This document shows, piece by piece, positions 47,394 through 58,057 of a stretch of 64,000 nucleotides of DNA. This stretch comes from Paraburkholderia sp. UYCP14C. GTDB taxonomy: Bacteria > Pseudomonadota > Gammaproteobacteria > Burkholderiales > Burkholderiaceae. The number at the start of each line of letters is the position of its first letter. Position 1 is the first letter of the stretch. The notes beneath the pieces were generated by a model. That model did not search any database and had not been told where the DNA came from. It saw nothing but the letters and a program-made list of their open reading frames with translations. The position numbers and the translations under genes are program-made. Where the stretch lies: positions 1 through 64,000 of the forward strand of contig NZ_SELS01000037.1 of assembly GCF_004197395.1 (NCBI RefSeq), in the 5' to 3' direction.

Positions 47394-49151
47394 TCAAGGG
47401 TCTGGCCGCTCTTCGAAAGTTTCCCGCAAGGCGATCTGCATCGACGCGTGGATCTTCACACACCAGCGCCACACGAGCGCGAGCAGCAGCGCCGCGCACA
47501 CGAGCACCGCGACGAGCAGGCCAGTCGGCGGCAGGATGCTGCCCGACAGCGCCGCCACCAGCAGAAACACGCCGATCATCGACACGATCGGCACGAGGTC
47601 GGCGATCGCGTGACGCAGCGCGCTCGTGAAGCGCCCGGCGGTGGTCGGCTGCACGCTGACTTCGGCGAGCAGCAGCGCGAGCGACTTGGTCTTGCGATAC
47701 ACGGCCACGAGGAACGGCAGCGACACGACGAGCGCGACGCTCCACTGCACCACGCGTTGCAGTTGCTCGTCGTCGAGCCAGTGCGCGAGCAGCCGGCCGC
47801 TGTGCGGCGCGGTATACGAAACGGCCAGGAAAATCGCCGCGACGAGCGCGAGATTCACCGCGATCTGCAGGACGATGCGCCGCGTCATGCCGATCAGCGT
47901 CGGCTCGCCGCGAGCCGTGATCAGACTGCGCAGCCATTGCCCGTACATGCCGAACACGTTGGACATCGTGGCAGGCATCGCTCGCGCGATGCGGCGCGTC
48001 AGCGGATCGGCGACCCGGATCAGATAGGGCGTCGTCAGCGTGGTCAACGCCGACACGGCGACCGCGATCGGGTACAGAAACCCGCTCGTCACCTTCAACG
48101 TCAAACCGAGCGTCGCGATGATGAACGAGAACTCGCCGATCTGCGATACGGTCATGCCGACCCGCATCGAGGTGCGCGCGTCCTGCCCCGACAGAAACGT
48201 GCCCAGCCCGCACGACACGAGCTTGCCGACGATCACCGCCAGCGTGATCACCGCAATCGGCCACCCGTAGTCGAGCATCACGGCCGGGTTCAGCATCAGT
48301 CCGATCGTGACGAAGAAGATCGCGGAAAAAGCGTCGCGCAGCGGTGCGATCAGATGCTCGATCCGGTGCAGATGACGCGACTCGGCCATGATCGCGCCGA
48401 TCAGGAACGCGCCGAGCGCAATGCTGTAATCGAGCTTGACGACCAGCAGACAGAAACCGAAGCAGAAGCCGAGCACCGACACGAGCAGCATCTCGTCGCT
48501 GCCGGTGCGCGCGACGTAGTTCAGCGCGCGCGGCACGAGCAGCACGCCGACCAGCAGCGACACCGTCATGAACAGCAGCAGCTTGCCGAGCGTGACGGCC
48601 GCGAGCCCGGCCGACAGCTGCCCGGTCTGCGCGATGCCGGTCAGCAGCACCAGCATCGCGATGCCGAGAATGTCCTCGACGATCAGAATGCCGAACACGA
48701 GTTGCGCGAAGCTTTCCCGTTTCAGTCCGAGGTCCGACAACGCCTTCACGATGATCGTCGTCGACGAGATCGCGAGGATCGCGCCGAGGAACAGCGAGTC
48801 CATCGGGCTCCAGCCGAACGCGCTGCCGATCTCATAGCCGATCCACAGCATCAGCACGATCTCGGACAGCGCGGCGACGATCGCCGTCGCGCCGACCTTG
48901 AACAGCTTGCGCAGGCTGAATTCGAGGCCCAGCGAAAACATCAGGAACACCACGCCCAGTTCGCCGAGCGTCTGGATCGTCTGTTCGTCGTGGATCAGCT
49001 GGAACGGCGGCGTGTACGGTCCGATGATCACGCCGGCCGCGATATAGCCGAGCACCACCGGCTGCTTCAGGCGATGGAACAGCACGGTGACGACGCCGGC
49101 CAGCGCCATCACGACGGCCAGATCCTGGATGAAGCCGATGCCATGGTGCAT
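47394..49151 (-). CDS. CPA2 family monovalent cation:proton antiporter
   Basis: Inner-membrane Na+/K+:H+ antiporter of the KefB/KefC/YbaL class, 585 residues. The N-terminal ~400 residues carry about twelve helices with the family motifs PVVLGYIAAGVIIGP, FLMFSLGLEFSLRKL, GAILAISSTTIIVKAL and DYSIALGAFLIGAIMAES. Instead of the C-terminal TrkA-N/RCK nucleotide-binding domain common in Kef proteins, it has further hydrophobic segments (about 430-560) and a short charged tail. It would therefore lack that type of NAD/glutathione gating. It is divergent from the amidase gene. Confidence 0.88.
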   Translation of the reverse strand: MHHGIGFIQDLAVVMALAGVVTVLFHRLKQPVVLGYIAAGVIIGPYTPPFQLIHDEQTIQTLGELGVVFLMFSLGLEFSLRKLFKVGATAIVAALSEIVLMLWIGYEIGSAFGWSPMDSLFLGAILAISSTTIIVKALSDLGLKRESFAQLVFGILIVEDILGIAMLVLLTGIAQTGQLSAGLAAVTLGKLLLFMTVSLLVGVLLVPRALNYVARTGSDEMLLVSVLGFCFGFCLLVVKLDYSIALGAFLIGAIMAESRHLHRIEHLIAPLRDAFSAIFFVTIGLMLNPAVMLDYGWPIAVITLAVIVGKLVSCGLGTFLSGQDARTSMRVGMTVSQIGEFSFIIATLGLTLKVTSGFLYPIAVAVSALTTLTTPYLIRVADPLTRRIARAMPATMSNVFGMYGQWLRSLITARGEPTLIGMTRRIVLQIAVNLALVAAIFLAVSYTAPHSGRLLAHWLDDEQLQRVVQWSVALVVSLPFLVAVYRKTKSLALLLAEVSVQPTTAGRFTSALRHAIADLVPIVSMIGVFLLVAALSGSILPPTGLLVAVLVCAALLLALVWRWCVKIHASMQIALRETFEERPDP

Positions 49152-49365
49152 GAACGCATTCCTTACAAACAGTAATCTCGTAAAGCGCAGTGTAACAAAC
49201 GAACCGGCCAGGTTTCTGGCGAATTCGTGCGCGGCAGTGCACCATCGGTGTCAGGCCGCTCGGCCGCAAAACCTTGCTCTACAATGCGGACGGACCTTTC
49301 ACGTTGGCTCGACACTGCCCCGCGCATACGCCCCAACGGCGCTCAACCGGATTTCTACCGACATC

Positions 49366-50745
49366 ATGGCCACTGACTTCGCCCCCTTCCCGCCGCTTGC
49401 CCAGCTCGCCGCCGATCTCGCCGCCGGCCGCACCACCAGCCGCGCGCTCGTCGAAACCGCGCTCGGCCGGATCGCCGATCCGGCCGGCCAGGGCACCGCC
49501 GTCTTCATGCACGTCGACGCCGACTCCGCGCGTGCTGCCGCCGACGCGCACGACCGGCTGCGCGCGGCCGGCACGGTGCTGTCGCCGCTCGCCGGGATTC
49601 CGGTGTCGGTCAAGGATCTGTTCGACATCGAAGGCCAGCCGACCCGCGCGGGCTCCATCGCGCTCGCCGACGCGCCCGCCGCGAAGGCCGATGCGGTTGC
49701 GGTCGCGCGTCTGAAGCGGGCCGGCGCCGTGATCGTCGGGCGGACCAACATGAGCGAGTTCGCGTTTTCGGGGCTCGGCCTGAATCCGCACTACGGCCAT
49801 CCGCTGTCTCCGTACCGGCGCGGCGCGAAGGGCGACGAGCGGGTTTCGGGCGGCTCGTCGTCGGGCGCGGCGGCCTCGGTCGCCGACGGCATGGCCGCGG
49901 TCGCGCTCGGCACCGACACCGGCGGCTCGATCCGCATTCCGGCCGCGCTGTGCGGGCTGACCGGCTTCAAGCCGACCGCCGCGCGCATTCCGAAGCAGGG
50001 CGGCGTGCCGCTGTCGCCGACGCTCGATTCGTTCGGGCCGATCGGCGTGTCGGTCGCGTGCTGCGCGCTGGTCGACCGGATGCTCGCCGGGCTCGAGCCG
50101 CGCATCCCGGCCGCGCGGCCGCTCGAGGGCGTGCGCCTCGGCGTGCTGACCAACTTCGTGACCGACGGTGTCGAGCCCGAAGTCGCAAGCGCGATCGATA
50201 CCGCGCTCAAGCATCTGGAGGCGGCCGGCGCGATCGTCAGCGAAGTGCGCTTCGCGCCGCTCGACCGTCTGCCGCAGATCAACCGCTTCGGCTTTTCGCC
50301 GATCGAGGCGTATGCGTGGCATCGTCCGCTGCTCGACAAGCATCGCGAGCAATACGATCCGCGCGTGCTCGTGCGCATCATGAAGGGGCAGCCGGCCAGC
50401 GCGGTCGACTATCTGGACCTGCTCGCCGAGCGCGAAGCCATGCTCGATGAAGCCGCACGCACGCTGTGGCAGCGTTTCGACGCGGTCGTCGCGCCGACGG
50501 TGCCGGTCGTGCCGCCGCGTCTGGCCGACCTGGTCGACGACGACGACGCGTTTGGCCGCACCAACGCGCTGATCCTGCGCAATCCGAGCGCGTTCAACTT
50601 CCTCGACAGCTGCGCGCTGTCGCTGCCGTGCCATCTGCGCGGCGACGCGCCGGTCGGCCTGATGCTCGCGGGCGCGCCGTACGCCGACGACGCGCTGCTC
50701 GCGATCGGCCGAGGGGCCGAGGCGGTGCTGAACGCGATCCGGTAA
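49366..50745 (+). CDS. Amidase signature family hydrolase
   Basis: 459 residues from ATG 49366. The Ser-cisSer-Lys triad is visible: K83 (PVSVKDLFD), cis-S164 (VSGGSSSGAAA) and nucleophile S188 (GTDTGGSIRIPA). The 24-residue spacing of the two serines is as in characterised amidases. It hydrolyses an amide to acid and ammonia. The short length and absence of GatB/GatC neighbours argue against a tRNA amidotransferase subunit. Similar stand-alone enzymes are often called amidase or allophanate hydrolase-like. Substrate unknown. The long frame upstream to 49087 has no similarity. Confidence 0.87.
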   Translation: MATDFAPFPPLAQLAADLAAGRTTSRALVETALGRIADPAGQGTAVFMHVDADSARAAADAHDRLRAAGTVLSPLAGIPVSVKDLFDIEGQPTRAGSIALADAPAAKADAVAVARLKRAGAVIVGRTNMSEFAFSGLGLNPHYGHPLSPYRRGAKGDERVSGGSSSGAAASVADGMAAVALGTDTGGSIRIPAALCGLTGFKPTAARIPKQGGVPLSPTLDSFGPIGVSVACCALVDRMLAGLEPRIPAARPLEGVRLGVLTNFVTDGVEPEVASAIDTALKHLEAAGAIVSEVRFAPLDRLPQINRFGFSPIEAYAWHRPLLDKHREQYDPRVLVRIMKGQPASAVDYLDLLAEREAMLDEAARTLWQRFDAVVAPTVPVVPPRLADLVDDDDAFGRTNALILRNPSAFNFLDSCALSLPCHLRGDAPVGLMLAGAPYADDALLAIGRGAEAVLNAIR

Positions 50746-50889
50746 AGCGCGGCGCGGGCCGCTGGCCGGCTGCAACGGCAGCGGCACCGCCACCGGCCGC
50801 GCCAATCGTCAGGCCATAAACGTCACGGCGGGGGTTCGCGCTAGAATCGCGGGCACCCGCCCTTTCGTCTCCAGACCAATCGAAGATCC

Positions 50890-51399
50890 ATGAATAACGA
50901 CTCCGCGATGCTGCGCCGCGAGCGCACCCTGCTGGTTCTGCTCGGCCTGATCTGCGTCGCCCTCGTGGGCGGTGCGTTGTACCTGCAATTCGGCCTGCGC
51001 GAAGACCCGTGCCCGCTGTGCATCATCCAGCGCTATTTCTTCCTGCTGATCGCGATCTTCGCGTTCCTCGGCGCGCGCTTCCGGAACTGGCGCGGCGTGC
51101 GCCTGCTCGAAGTGATGGCGGCGCTGTCGGCGCTCGCTGGCATCGCGACCGCGGGGCGGCATGTGTACATCCAGGCGAATCCCGGCTTCAGCTGCGGCTT
51201 CGACGCGCTGCAGCCGGTGGTCGACAGCCTGCCCCCCGCGCACTGGCTGCCGAGCGTGTTCAAGGTCGCGGGCCTGTGCGAAACCGCATATCCGCCGATT
51301 CTCGGGCTGACGCTGCCGATGTGGTCGGGCGTCGCGTTCATCGTCGCGTTCGTCGCGCTGGTGCTGAGCCTGGTGCGCAATCGCCGTCGGGTTTCCTGA
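50890..51399 (+). CDS. dsbB: Disulfide bond formation protein B
   Basis: Inner-membrane quinone reductase that reoxidises DsbA. It has 169 residues and four membrane helices. Both periplasmic cysteine pairs are present: C41-C44 (DPCPLC) and C102/C130 (FSCGFD, AGLCET), matching E. coli spacing. The quinone-contacting arginine after CPLC (IIQRYFF) is conserved. It stands alone between the amidase and a strong terminator. Confidence 0.93.
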   Translation: MNNDSAMLRRERTLLVLLGLICVALVGGALYLQFGLREDPCPLCIIQRYFFLLIAIFAFLGARFRNWRGVRLLEVMAALSALAGIATAGRHVYIQANPGFSCGFDALQPVVDSLPPAHWLPSVFKVAGLCETAYPPILGLTLPMWSGVAFIVAFVALVLSLVRNRRRVS

Positions 51400-51488
51400 C
51401 GGCGGCGAAACCTGGTCGAGCGAGCCTCGAACGCCGTTCGAAACGCCGAACTCGCCGCCAGCGCGCTTGCCGATCCGCATCGCCAAAC

Positions 51489-51539
51489 ACGCCGGACTTC
51501 GTGTTGCCCATGCCGGGCCAACGAAGTCCGGCGTTTTTT
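51489..51539 (+). terminator. Rho-independent terminator after dsbB
   Basis: A perfect 14-bp stem ACGCCGGACTTCGT / ACGAAGTCCGGCGT (51489-51502, 51521-51534) with an 18-base loop that can itself pair, followed by six T. Confidence 0.88.
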
Positions 51540-51641
51540 CTGCGCGACGCTCTCAGCCCGCACGCCCTTCCCGTCGTTTCCCGCCACGCGCACGCAACTT
51601 CTCGCTGCCGCGCGACTCGTACCAGGATCATGACCGTCGCC

Positions 51642-51656
51642 GCATGAGCTTCATGC
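51642..51656. promoter_or_regulatory. Dyad upstream of xdhA, candidate operator
   Basis: GCATGA-GCT-TCATGC, loosely flanked by CGTC/GACG, lies 130 bases before the xdhA ATG in the 386-base dsbB-xdhA spacer. Apart from this and the dsbB terminator I see nothing else in 51400-51785. No purine-responsive regulator gene is adjacent. Confidence 0.35.
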
Positions 51657-51785
51657 GACGCGGGAAATATTTTCGGGCCGGGGTAGTGCTATCTTCGGGT
51701 ATGGATGGCGATCTACGTGCGCGAGGCCGGCTTTTTCGACCCCCTGCGTAACGCGCGCCCGGTCCGCACTGTCTTCCGACTCGCC

Positions 51786-53324
51786 ATGACAACGCAAACC
51801 ATCCGCTTCTACCACCAGGGGTCCGTCCGCGAGGTCGCGGACGTCCCGGCGACGCGCACCGTGCTGCAGCACCTGCGCGAGGACCTGCGCTGCACCGGCA
51901 CCAAGGAAGGCTGCGCGGAAGGCGACTGCGGCGCGTGCACGGTCGTGATCGGCGAACTCGACGCGCGCGGCGCCCTCGCCCTGAAGGCGGTCAACGCCTG
52001 CATCCAGTTCCTGCCGACGCTCGACGGCCGCGCCCTCTTCACCGTCGAAGACCTGCACGCCGCCAACGGCGCGCTGCATCCGGTGCAGCAGGCGCTGGTC
52101 GACTGCCACGGTTCGCAATGCGGCTTCTGCACGCCCGGCTTCGTGATGTCGATGTGGGCCCTCTACGAAAACCAGCCCGCCGGCGCCGGCCTGCCGACCC
52201 GCGACGAAATCGACGCCGCGCTGTCCGGCAATCTGTGCCGCTGCACCGGCTACCGGCCGATCATCGATGCCGCGCAGAAGATGTTCGACTACGCGCAGCA
52301 TCCGCGTGTCACGCTCGACCGCGACGCGATCGCGGCCACGCTGCGCACGCTGCAACGTAAAGACACGTTCGAATACAGCGCGCCCGACATCCGCGGCGCC
52401 GCGTTCGGCTCGCCGACCTTCCACGCCCCGCTCACGCTCGACGCGTTCGCGTCGCTGCGCGCACAGCATCCGGACGCGCGCATCGTCGCGGGCAGCACCG
52501 ACGTCGGCTTGTGGGTCACCAAGCAGTTCCGCGATCTCGGCGACCTGCTTTACATCGGCAACGTCGCCGAGTTGAAGACGATCGCGCGCGACGCGCAGAC
52601 GCTGACCATCGGCGCGGCGGTCACGCTCGAAGACGCGTACGCGGCGCTCACCGCCGACTACCCCGAGCTCGCCGAACTGTGGACGCGCTTCGCATCGCTG
52701 CCGATCCGCAATGCGGGCACGCTCGGCGGCAATGTCGCGAACGGCTCGCCGATCGGCGATTCGATGCCGGCCCTGCTCGCGCTCGGCGCCGAGGTCGAAC
52801 TGCGCCGCGATCGCACGACCCGCACGCTGCCGCTCGACGCGTTCTACCTCGGCTATCAGAAGACCGCGCTCGCGCCCGGCGAATTCGTCGGCGCGCTGCG
52901 CGTGCCGCGCCCGGTCGGCGCGCTGCGGTTTCGCACCTACAAGGTCGCGAAGCGTTACGACCAGGACATCTCGGCGGTGTGCGCGGCGTTCGCGCTGCAC
53001 GTCGCGGCAGACGGCACGATCCGCGCGGCGCGCGTCGCGTTCGGCGGCATGGCGGCAACACCGAAGCGCGCCGCCCACACCGAAGCCGTGCTCAACGACG
53101 CGGCGTGGACCGAAGAGACCGCCCGTCGCGCGATGGACGCGCTCGCCGCCGATTACCAGCCGCTCACCGACATGCGCGCGTCGAGCGCCTATCGGCTGAA
53201 GGTCGCACGCAATCTGCTGTGGCGCTTCTACCTCGAAACGCGCGACGACGCGCCGCTCGCGCTGTGCGACGTCAACGCCTTCGCGTTCGAAGCGGGCGCA
53301 GCCGTCGCGAAGGAGTCGCCGTAA
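51786..53324 (+). CDS. xdhA: Xanthine dehydrogenase small subunit (FeS/FAD)
   Basis: 512 residues from ATG 51786 (MTTQTIRFYHQGSVREV). It carries two N-terminal [2Fe-2S] clusters (GTKEGCAEGDCGACTV and GSQCGFCTPGFVMS...GNLCRCTGYRPI) and the FAD-binding domain (GSTDVGLWVTKQFR; IRNAGTLGGNVANGSPIGDSMPALLAL). It transfers electrons from the molybdenum site in XdhB to NAD+. It oxidises hypoxanthine and xanthine to urate as an XdhAB complex in the cytoplasm. The stop overlaps the xdhB start (TAATG), indicating coupling. Confidence 0.95.
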   Translation: MTTQTIRFYHQGSVREVADVPATRTVLQHLREDLRCTGTKEGCAEGDCGACTVVIGELDARGALALKAVNACIQFLPTLDGRALFTVEDLHAANGALHPVQQALVDCHGSQCGFCTPGFVMSMWALYENQPAGAGLPTRDEIDAALSGNLCRCTGYRPIIDAAQKMFDYAQHPRVTLDRDAIAATLRTLQRKDTFEYSAPDIRGAAFGSPTFHAPLTLDAFASLRAQHPDARIVAGSTDVGLWVTKQFRDLGDLLYIGNVAELKTIARDAQTLTIGAAVTLEDAYAALTADYPELAELWTRFASLPIRNAGTLGGNVANGSPIGDSMPALLALGAEVELRRDRTTRTLPLDAFYLGYQKTALAPGEFVGALRVPRPVGALRFRTYKVAKRYDQDISAVCAAFALHVAADGTIRAARVAFGGMAATPKRAAHTEAVLNDAAWTEETARRAMDALAADYQPLTDMRASSAYRLKVARNLLWRFYLETRDDAPLALCDVNAFAFEAGAAVAKESP

Positions 53325-55816
53325 TGAACCGGACCGATGCCTTTATCGAACGCGCGGCCGAGCGTGCCGAGCAACGCGACGCGGGGCCGAACGATGCCGC
53401 CGGCGGCGCGTCGATCGGCGTGCCGCTGCCGCACGAATCCGCCGCGCTGCACGTGAGCGGCGAAGCGACCTACACCGACGACATCGCCGAGCTGCACGGC
53501 ACGCTGCACGCGGCGCTCGGTCTGTCGCGCCATGCGCACGCGCGCATCGTGTCGATGGATCTCGACGCGGTCAGAAACGCGCCCGGCGTGCTCGCGGTGC
53601 TGAGCGCCGACGATATCCCCGGCGAAAACAATTGCGGCCCGGTGCTGCACGACGATCCGATCCTCGCCGACGGCGAAGTGCTGTACCTCGGCCAGCCGGT
53701 CTTCGCGGTGATCGCCGAAACTCACGAGCTCGCACGCCGCGCGGCCGCGCTCGCGAAAAGCGACGACGTGATCCGCTACGAGCCGCTCGACGCGATCCTC
53801 ACCGCCACCGAAGCAAAAGCCGCGAAACAGTTCGTGCTGCCGCCGCTGCATCTGCGGCGCGGCGACCCGGACGCGAAGATCGCCGCCGCGCCGCACCGGC
53901 TCGCCGGCAGGTTCGAGGTCGGCGGCCAGGAGCAGTTCTATCTCGAAGGCCAGATCGCTTACGCGGTGCCGAAGGAGATGGACGGCATGCTCGTCTACAG
54001 TTCGACGCAGCATCCGAGCGAGATGCAGCAGGTCGTCGCGCATATGCTCGACTGGCCCGCGCATAGCGTCGTGTGCGAATGCCGGCGCATGGGCGGCGGC
54101 TTCGGCGGCAAGGAATCGCAGTCGGCGCTGTTCGCGTGCGTGGCCGCGCTCGCCGCGCAGTCCTTGCGTCGGCCGGTCAAGCTGCGCGCCGATCGCGACG
54201 ACGACTTCCTGATCACCGGCAAGCGCCACGACGCGGTCTACGAATACGAGGCGGGCTTCGACGACCAGGGGCGCCTGCTTGGCGTGCGCGTCGAAATCGC
54301 CTTGCGCGCCGGCTATTCCGCGGATCTGTCCGGCGCGGTCGCGACGCGCGCGGTGTGCCACTTCGACAACGCGTATTACCTGTCCGACGTCGATATCGTC
54401 GCGCTGTGCTGCAAGACGAATACGCAGTCGAACACCGCGTTTCGCGGCTTCGGCGGACCGCAGGGCGCGCTCGTGATGGAAGTGCTGCTCGACGACATCG
54501 CTCGCGAGTTGCGGCTCGATCCGCTCGACGTGCGGCTCGCGAATTACTACGGTATCGGCGAACGCGATACGACGCCGTACGGACAGCGCGTCGAAGACAA
54601 CGTCATCGCGCCGCTGACCGACACGCTGCTCGATTCGAGCGACTACCGTGCGCGTCGCGCGGCGCTTGCCGAATTCAATGCGAAGAGTCCCGTGCTCAAA
54701 CGCGGCCTCGCGTTTTCGCCGGTCAAGTTCGGCATCTCGTTCAACGTGCCGTTCCTGAATCAGGCCGGCGCGCTCGTGCACGTGTACAAGGACGGCTCCG
54801 TGCTCGTCAATCACGGCGGCACCGAGATGGGCCAGGGGCTCAATACGAAAGTCGCGCAGGTGGTCGCGAATCAGTTCGGCTTGCCGTTATCGCGCGTGCG
54901 GGTGACCGCCACCGACACCTCGAAAATCGCCAACACGTCGGCGACCGCGGCCTCGACCGGCAGCGACCTGAACGGCATGGCGGCCGAAGCCGCCGCGCAG
55001 ACGATCCGCGCACGCCTGGCCGAACTCGCGGCGCGCCAGCTCGGCGGCGACGCCAACGACGTGGAATTCGCGCGCGGCAGCGTATCGGTAAACGGCGGCG
55101 CGCTGCCGTTCGAACAGCTCGTCAACGCGGCGTATCTGGCGCGCGTGCAGCTGTGGTCGGACGGCTTCTACGCGACGCCGAAGGTGCATTGGGATGCGAA
55201 GACGCTGACCGGTCATCCGTTCTATTACTTCGCGTATGGCGCGGCGGTGTCGGAGGTCGTCGTCGATACGCTGACCGGCGAGTGGAAGCTCGTGCGCGCG
55301 GACGTGTTGCACGACGCCGGCCAGTCGATCAATCCGGCGATCGATCTCGGCCAGATCGAAGGCGGCTTCATTCAGGGCATGGGCTGGCTCACCACCGAAG
55401 AGCTGTGGTGGAACCGTGACGGCCGCCTGATGACGCACGCGCCGTCGACCTACAAGATTCCCGCGGTCAGCGACACGCCGGCCGCGTTCCACGTGCGGCT
55501 CTACGACAACAGCAATGCCGAGCCGACCGTGTTCCGCTCGAAGGCCGTCGGCGAGCCGCCGTTATTGCTGCCGTTCTCGGCGTTTCTGGCGATTCGCGAC
55601 GCGATCGCGGCCGCGCTGCCGGGCGCGCAACATGCTCCGCCATTGCGCGCGCCGGCGACACCCGAAGCGATACTCGACGCGCTGGACGCGCTGAATGCCG
55701 CGAATGCGATGCACGACGCCGGGCCGCCCCAACCCGCAGCGCACCCCGAACCCGCCGCGCCGACAGCTGACGCGGCCCCCCACGGAGAATCGCCGGATGC
55801 AAGCCTGGCTCACTGA
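53324..55816 (+). CDS. xdhB: Xanthine dehydrogenase large subunit (molybdenum-binding)
   Basis: 830 residues from ATG 53324. Molybdopterin-binding and active-site motifs are intact: MGGGFGGKESQ, the substrate-guiding arginine in NTAFRGFGGPQGALV, and the catalytic glutamate in FRSKAVGEPPLLLPFSAF. The long C-terminal tail after ~780 is Ala/Pro-rich (AHPEPAAPTADAAPHGE) and overlaps the xdhC start by 20 bases. It catalyses hydroxylation of xanthine and hypoxanthine at the Mo centre. Confidence 0.95.
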   Translation: MNRTDAFIERAAERAEQRDAGPNDAAGGASIGVPLPHESAALHVSGEATYTDDIAELHGTLHAALGLSRHAHARIVSMDLDAVRNAPGVLAVLSADDIPGENNCGPVLHDDPILADGEVLYLGQPVFAVIAETHELARRAAALAKSDDVIRYEPLDAILTATEAKAAKQFVLPPLHLRRGDPDAKIAAAPHRLAGRFEVGGQEQFYLEGQIAYAVPKEMDGMLVYSSTQHPSEMQQVVAHMLDWPAHSVVCECRRMGGGFGGKESQSALFACVAALAAQSLRRPVKLRADRDDDFLITGKRHDAVYEYEAGFDDQGRLLGVRVEIALRAGYSADLSGAVATRAVCHFDNAYYLSDVDIVALCCKTNTQSNTAFRGFGGPQGALVMEVLLDDIARELRLDPLDVRLANYYGIGERDTTPYGQRVEDNVIAPLTDTLLDSSDYRARRAALAEFNAKSPVLKRGLAFSPVKFGISFNVPFLNQAGALVHVYKDGSVLVNHGGTEMGQGLNTKVAQVVANQFGLPLSRVRVTATDTSKIANTSATAASTGSDLNGMAAEAAAQTIRARLAELAARQLGGDANDVEFARGSVSVNGGALPFEQLVNAAYLARVQLWSDGFYATPKVHWDAKTLTGHPFYYFAYGAAVSEVVVDTLTGEWKLVRADVLHDAGQSINPAIDLGQIEGGFIQGMGWLTTEELWWNRDGRLMTHAPSTYKIPAVSDTPAAFHVRLYDNSNAEPTVFRSKAVGEPPLLLPFSAFLAIRDAIAAALPGAQHAPPLRAPATPEAILDALDALNAANAMHDAGPPQPAAHPEPAAPTADAAPHGESPDASLAH

Positions 55817-56813
55817 CCTGCAACATCTGCTCGCGCATGGCGACGCCGCGGTGCTGGTGACGGTCGCGCGCGTCGAAGGTTCGGCGCCGCGCGAAGCCGG
55901 CACGAAGATGATCGTCACGCGCGAGGCGGCCAGGCATACGATCGGTGGCGGCCACCTCGAGTGGAAGGCGATCGAGACCGCGCGCCAGGTGTTGCGCGAC
56001 GGTATGCGCGCACCGCACATGCGGCGGCTCGAACGCTTCGCGTTGGGGCCGAGCCTCGGCCAGTGCTGCGGCGGCGCGGTGATTCTCGCGTTCGAGCGGC
56101 TCGACGTCGGCGATCTCGGCTGGCTCGCGTCGCTCGCCAAGCGTCTCGCGGCGGGTCAATCGACGGTGCGTAGCGTATCATTCGGCCCCGCGCCGGATGC
56201 GGTGATGCTGTCCGAGCCCGAGCCCGGCATCGACGGCGCCGACTGCCTGCTGTGGGACGGCGCGGGTTTCGACGACAGCAGCGCGCTGTTGACCGAAACG
56301 ATCGCGCCGGGCGAATTCGCCGTCGTGCTGTTCGGTGCCGGTCACGTCGGCGCGGCGCTCGTGCGCGTGCTCGCGACGCTGCCTTGCACGGTGCGCTGGG
56401 TCGACGAGCGCGACGCGCAGTTTCCCGCGCTCGATGCGCTGCACGCGCCGAACGTGACGATCGACGCGAACGACGCCCCCGACGAAGCGATCGACCAGGC
56501 CGCGCCGAACACGTACTTCGTCGTGATGACGCACAACCACGCGCGCGATCTCGAGCTGGCCGAGCGCATCCTGCGGCGCGGCGACTTCGCATTCTTCGGC
56601 ATGATCGGCTCGCACACCAAGCGCAAGCAGTTCGAGCATCGGCTCGCGGCGCGCGGTCTCGATCCGGCGCGGATCGCGCGGATGAAGTGTCCGCTCGGCG
56701 TCGACGGCATCGTCGACAAATCGCCCGAGGTCATCGCGATCTCGGCGGCCGCGCAGGTGCTACAGGCCGTCGAGGCGAACGCGGGCGCGCACCACGCGAC
56801 CCAGGCGGTTTGA
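55797..56813 (+). CDS. xdhC: Xanthine dehydrogenase accessory protein XdhC
   Basis: 338 residues from ATG 55797 (MQAWLTDLQHLLAHGDA), with GGAGA upstream, overlapping the xdhB end. XdhC binds molybdenum cofactor, promotes its sulfuration and delivers it to XdhB. The N-terminal XdhC/CoxI segment is VTVARVEGSAPREAGTKMIV...GGGHLEWKAI, with the Cys-containing GPSLGQCCGGAV. The C-terminal Rossmann domain has VVLFGAGHVGAALVRVL and MTHNHARDLEL...IGSHTKRKQ. Third gene of xdhABC. Confidence 0.94.
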   Translation: MQAWLTDLQHLLAHGDAAVLVTVARVEGSAPREAGTKMIVTREAARHTIGGGHLEWKAIETARQVLRDGMRAPHMRRLERFALGPSLGQCCGGAVILAFERLDVGDLGWLASLAKRLAAGQSTVRSVSFGPAPDAVMLSEPEPGIDGADCLLWDGAGFDDSSALLTETIAPGEFAVVLFGAGHVGAALVRVLATLPCTVRWVDERDAQFPALDALHAPNVTIDANDAPDEAIDQAAPNTYFVVMTHNHARDLELAERILRRGDFAFFGMIGSHTKRKQFEHRLAARGLDPARIARMKCPLGVDGIVDKSPEVIAISAAAQVLQAVEANAGAHHATQAV

Positions 56814-57902
<1,089 letters not shown>

Positions 57903-58057
57903 GCCACTGCGCCACTGGATTTCAAAAACTGACCGGCCTCGACGGGTGTCGGCGGCCAGCGGCTTCGCCTCGTTCGGGAAACGGCAACGACCCGGACCGA
58001 GGCGCGGTGGCCGCTGCCTTCGCCGCCCAGATTTCAACATTCGGAGACAGCTTTTCC

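Noticed and set aside
47448-49175. 575-codon plus-strand open frame opposite the CPA2 antiporter gene, and similar long frames at 20647-22599 and 15124-17187
   Set aside because: Extremely Arg/His/Gln/Asp-rich translations mirroring the real genes. Typical of GC-rich DNA, not coding.
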